From: an uncultured Acidimicrobiaceae bacterium
Lineage (GTDB): Bacteria; Actinomycetota; Acidimicrobiia; Acidimicrobiales; MedAcidi-G1
DNA length: 6,480 nt
Reading direction: 5' to 3'
NCBI GenBank assembly: GCA_913054115.1
Contig: CAJXIS010000132.1
Location: forward strand, 1 to 6,480
Below the pieces are notes generated by a model. That model saw only the letters and a list, made by a program, of their open reading frames with translations, did no database searches and was not told the origin of the DNA. Shown here in pieces: positions 5,215 through 6,480 of this stretch (position 1 is its first letter; each line of letters starts with the position of its first letter). The translations under genes were made by a program, and so were the position numbers.

Positions 5215-6480
5215 GCACGGTGCGCCTCGACGGTCCGGGCGTCACGATCGCCGATGTCGTGGCGGTGGCACGTGGGGGTGCCGTGGTCGAGCTGACCGAT
5301 GCCGCCGTCGAGCGCATGGCCGTCTCCCGCTCGATCGTCGAGCGGCTGGCGGGGGGCGAGCCCACCTACGGGGTGTCGACCGGTTTCGGGGCGCTCGCCA
5401 CGGTGACGATCCCGCCCGAGCGGCGGGCCGACCTGCAGGCGGCGCTGGTGCGCTCGCACGCCGCAGGTATGGGGCCGCCGGTCGAGGTCGAGGTGGTGCG
5501 GGCGATGGTGTTCCTGCGGGCGCGCACCCTGGCGCTGGGCTTCAGCGGCGCCCGGCCGGTGGTTGCCGAGAGGCTGCTGGCGCTGGTCAATGCGGACATC
5601 GCCCCGCTGGTGCCCGAATACGGGTCGCTCGGGGCGAGCGGCGACCTGGCCCCCCTGGCGCATGCGGCGCTGGCGATGCTGGGCGAGGGCGATGTCCGCG
5701 TCGGCGGCGAGGTGGGCGGCGAGGTCGTGCCGGCCGCCGAGGCGTTGGCCGCCGCCGGGCTCGAGCCGCTGGTGCTGGCCGACAAGGAGGGCCTGGCTCT
5801 CACCAACGGCACCGACGGGATCCTCGGGCAGCTCTGTCTGGCCTGCCACGACGCCGCCGCGCTGCTGTCGACCGCCGACGTGACCGCTGCGCTCACGGTC
5901 GAGGGGCTGCTGGCCACCGATCGGGCCTTCGCCGCAGACCTTCTCGCCCTGCGACCGCAGCCCGGCCAGGCCGTGAGCGCCGCCAACCTGCGGGCGCTGC
6001 TGGCCGAATCTCCCATCGTGGCCAGCCACCGCACCGACGACCTGCGGGTGCAGGACGCCTATTCGGTCCGCTGCACGCCCCAGGTCCACGGCGCCGCCCG
6101 CGACACGCTGGCGCACGTCGTCACCGTGGCCGAGGCCGAGCTGGCGTCGGCGATCGACAACCCGATGGTGATGCCCGACGGACGGGTCGAGTCGGGGGGC
6201 AACTTCCACGGGGCGCCGCTGGGGTTCGTCGCCGACTTTCTCGCCATCGCCCTGGCGGAGGTGGGAGCGATCGCCGAGCGGCGCATCGACCGGGTGCTCG
6301 ACCACCACCGGTCGCACGGGTTGCCGCCGTTCCTGGCCGACGATCCGGGCGTTGACTCGGGGATGATGATCGGGCAGTACACCGCCGCGGGCCTGTGCGC
6401 CGAGAACCGGCGGCTGGCGGCGCCGGCCAGCGTCGACTCGCTGCCGACGTCGGGCATGCAGGAGGACCACGTGTCGATGG
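5211..6480 (+). CDS. hutH: Histidine ammonia-lyase HutH (partial, C-terminus off the right edge)
   Basis: HutH eliminates ammonia from L-histidine to give trans-urocanate, the committed first step. The enzyme uses a methylidene-imidazolone (MIO) group formed autocatalytically from Ala-Ser-Gly. The 423 visible residues (family about 510) show A142-S143-G144 within GSLGASGDLAPLAH, the same numbering as in the Pseudomonas putida enzyme. Other active-site residues are in place: Y53 in TYGVSTGFG, H83 in RSHAAGMG (a His here favours histidine over tyrosine or phenylalanine), N199 in LALTNGTDG, Q281, Y284 and R287 in VQDAYSVRCTPQVHGA, F332 in GGNFHGAPLGF and E418 in TSGMQEDHVSM. The start ATG overlaps the regulator's stop, so the two genes share a message. 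This places the first pathway enzyme apart from hutU-hutF-hutI but under the same control region. The end of the gene and anything after it are not visible. Confidence 0.97.
   Translation, partial: MSTVRLDGPGVTIADVVAVARGGAVVELTDAAVERMAVSRSIVERLAGGEPTYGVSTGFGALATVTIPPERRADLQAALVRSHAAGMGPPVEVEVVRAMVFLRARTLALGFSGARPVVAERLLALVNADIAPLVPEYGSLGASGDLAPLAHAALAMLGEGDVRVGGEVGGEVVPAAEALAAAGLEPLVLADKEGLALTNGTDGILGQLCLACHDAAALLSTADVTAALTVEGLLATDRAFAADLLALRPQPGQAVSAANLRALLAESPIVASHRTDDLRVQDAYSVRCTPQVHGAARDTLAHVVTVAEAELASAIDNPMVMPDGRVESGGNFHGAPLGFVADFLAIALAEVGAIAERRIDRVLDHHRSHGLPPFLADDPGVDSGMMIGQYTAAGLCAENRRLAAPASVDSLPTSGMQEDHVSM

Noticed and set aside
5350..5640. Possibility that the lyase is a tyrosine or phenylalanine ammonia-lyase
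   Set aside because: His83 in RSHAAGMG and the QEDHVSM glutamate are histidine-type selectivity residues, and the neighbours are all hut genes.
4896..6470. 524-codon open frame on the minus strand opposite hutH and the regulator
   Set aside because: It is rich in Arg, Gly, His and Gln with no motifs, and the opposite strand encodes hutH with every active-site residue in place.

Overview
The window is a complete-looking core of a histidine-utilisation (hut) locus from a very GC-rich bacterium. Base composition, strong G/C preference at third codon positions, an IclR-type regulator, ATGA start/stop overlaps and the wording of conserved motifs (for example HGNQLGHGPGVQLAVE in HutI and TSGMQEDHVSM in HutH) all suggest an actinobacterium. 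A lineage outside the classical streptomycetes, such as Acidimicrobiia, is possible, but the sequence alone does not settle this.

Layout: two divergent transcription units leave a 99-bp control region at 4435-4533. Leftward on the minus strand run hutU (urocanase, 2782-4434), a peptide-deformylase-like gene (2202-2777), hutF (formimidoylglutamate deiminase, 841-2205) and hutI (imidazolonepropionase, 1-844, C-terminus beyond the left edge). Rightward on the plus strand run an IclR-family regulator (4534-5214, probably HutR) and hutH (histidine ammonia-lyase, 5211-6480, C-terminus beyond the right edge). Three of the four gene junctions are 4-base ATGA overlaps and the fourth is a 4-base gap, so both arms look like tight, translationally coupled operons. 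Coding density is nearly total, and no RNA genes, insertion sequences or CRISPR arrays were seen.

Pathway: HutH converts L-histidine to urocanate and ammonia. HutU hydrates urocanate to imidazolonepropionate, HutI opens it to N-formimidoyl-L-glutamate, and HutF deiminates that to N-formyl-L-glutamate and ammonia. The remaining step, N-formylglutamate to glutamate plus formate, is normally done by HutG, and no hutG is visible here.

The most interesting feature is that the gene between hutU and hutF, where the deformylase would be expected, encodes a 191-residue protein of the peptide deformylase (PDF) family with all three metal and catalytic motifs intact. The hypothesis is that a PDF paralogue has been recruited as the N-formylglutamate deformylase, a non-orthologous replacement of HutG. 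The control region carries two inverted repeats overlapping plausible promoters of both arms, and the regulator has an unusually short effector domain.
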